DNA from: Tectiglobus sp965215755
Lineage (GTDB): Bacteria; Pseudomonadota; Alphaproteobacteria; Rhizobiales; Hyphomicrobiaceae
NCBI GenBank assembly: GCA_965215755.1
Contig: OZ244119.1
Location: forward strand, 1,488,001-1,552,000
Direction of reading: 5' to 3'
Length of the DNA stretch: 64,000 nt
The notes beneath the pieces are model-generated. The model saw only the letters and a program-made list of their open reading frames with translations, searched no databases and had not been told where the DNA came from. This document shows positions 63,996-64,000 of the stretch, piece after piece; position 1 is the first letter of the stretch, and each line of letters begins with the position of its first letter. Position numbers and translations under genes: made by a program.

Positions 63996-64000
63996 GGACG

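Overview
This 64-kb window reads like the chromosome of an alphaproteobacterium, probably a Rhodospirillales- or Hyphomicrobiales-type organism. The basis is moderate GC content, very dense operons with 4-bp ATGA overlaps, the order urtABCDE-ureD-A-B-C-E-F-G, and many molybdenum hydroxylase, hydantoinase and branched-chain-amino-acid-type ABC transporter genes. The species cannot be named from the sequence. No rRNA, tRNA, integrase, transposase or CRISPR array was seen.

Layout. 1-8066: the 3' part of a giant repetitive surface protein containing four and a half nearly identical 942-bp units. 8372-9238: a PhzF-family enzyme. 9239-14216: a probable zinc island (DUF3299 protein, small unknown protein, MerC-like membrane protein, Zur-type Fur regulator, DUF2796 His-rich protein, ABC ATPase and FtsX-like permease) marked by three copies of one operator-like motif. 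14381-16135: cytochrome c and a DUF2177 membrane protein around a non-coding gap. 16602-21661: FAD oxidoreductase and IclR regulator, divergent from a selenium-binding-protein/methanethiol-oxidase homologue, a 2Fe-2S ferredoxin and a CoA-binding protein, then an exported SH3-like protein. 22166-33180: a sigma-54 promoter followed by a complete urea transporter and urease operon, a coherent nitrogen-scavenging unit.

33273-52392 is the most distinctive part. An aldehyde:ferredoxin oxidoreductase-family protein with a 7Fe ferredoxin, a fused molybdenum hydroxylase with its FAD subunit, a 6-hydroxynicotinate-reductase-like protein, a UPF0280 protein, a DUF1185 protein, HyuA/HyuB-type ATP-dependent lactamase subunits, a Rieske oxygenase and a Liv-type ABC importer surround a MarR regulator. 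A 16-bp dyad (CATTYGYATGCNAAYG) stands in front of each of the transcription units, so they look like one regulon. The likely job is import, hydroxylation, low-potential ring reduction and ATP-driven ring opening of an N-heterocycle such as a nicotinate-like compound. That function is inferred.

52580-63995 holds further catabolic genes: GMC oxidoreductase, CaiB-type CoA transferase, MFS exporter, and a six-gene operon with two amidohydrolases, a three-subunit molybdenum hydroxylase and an unknown 130-aa protein that reaches the window edge.
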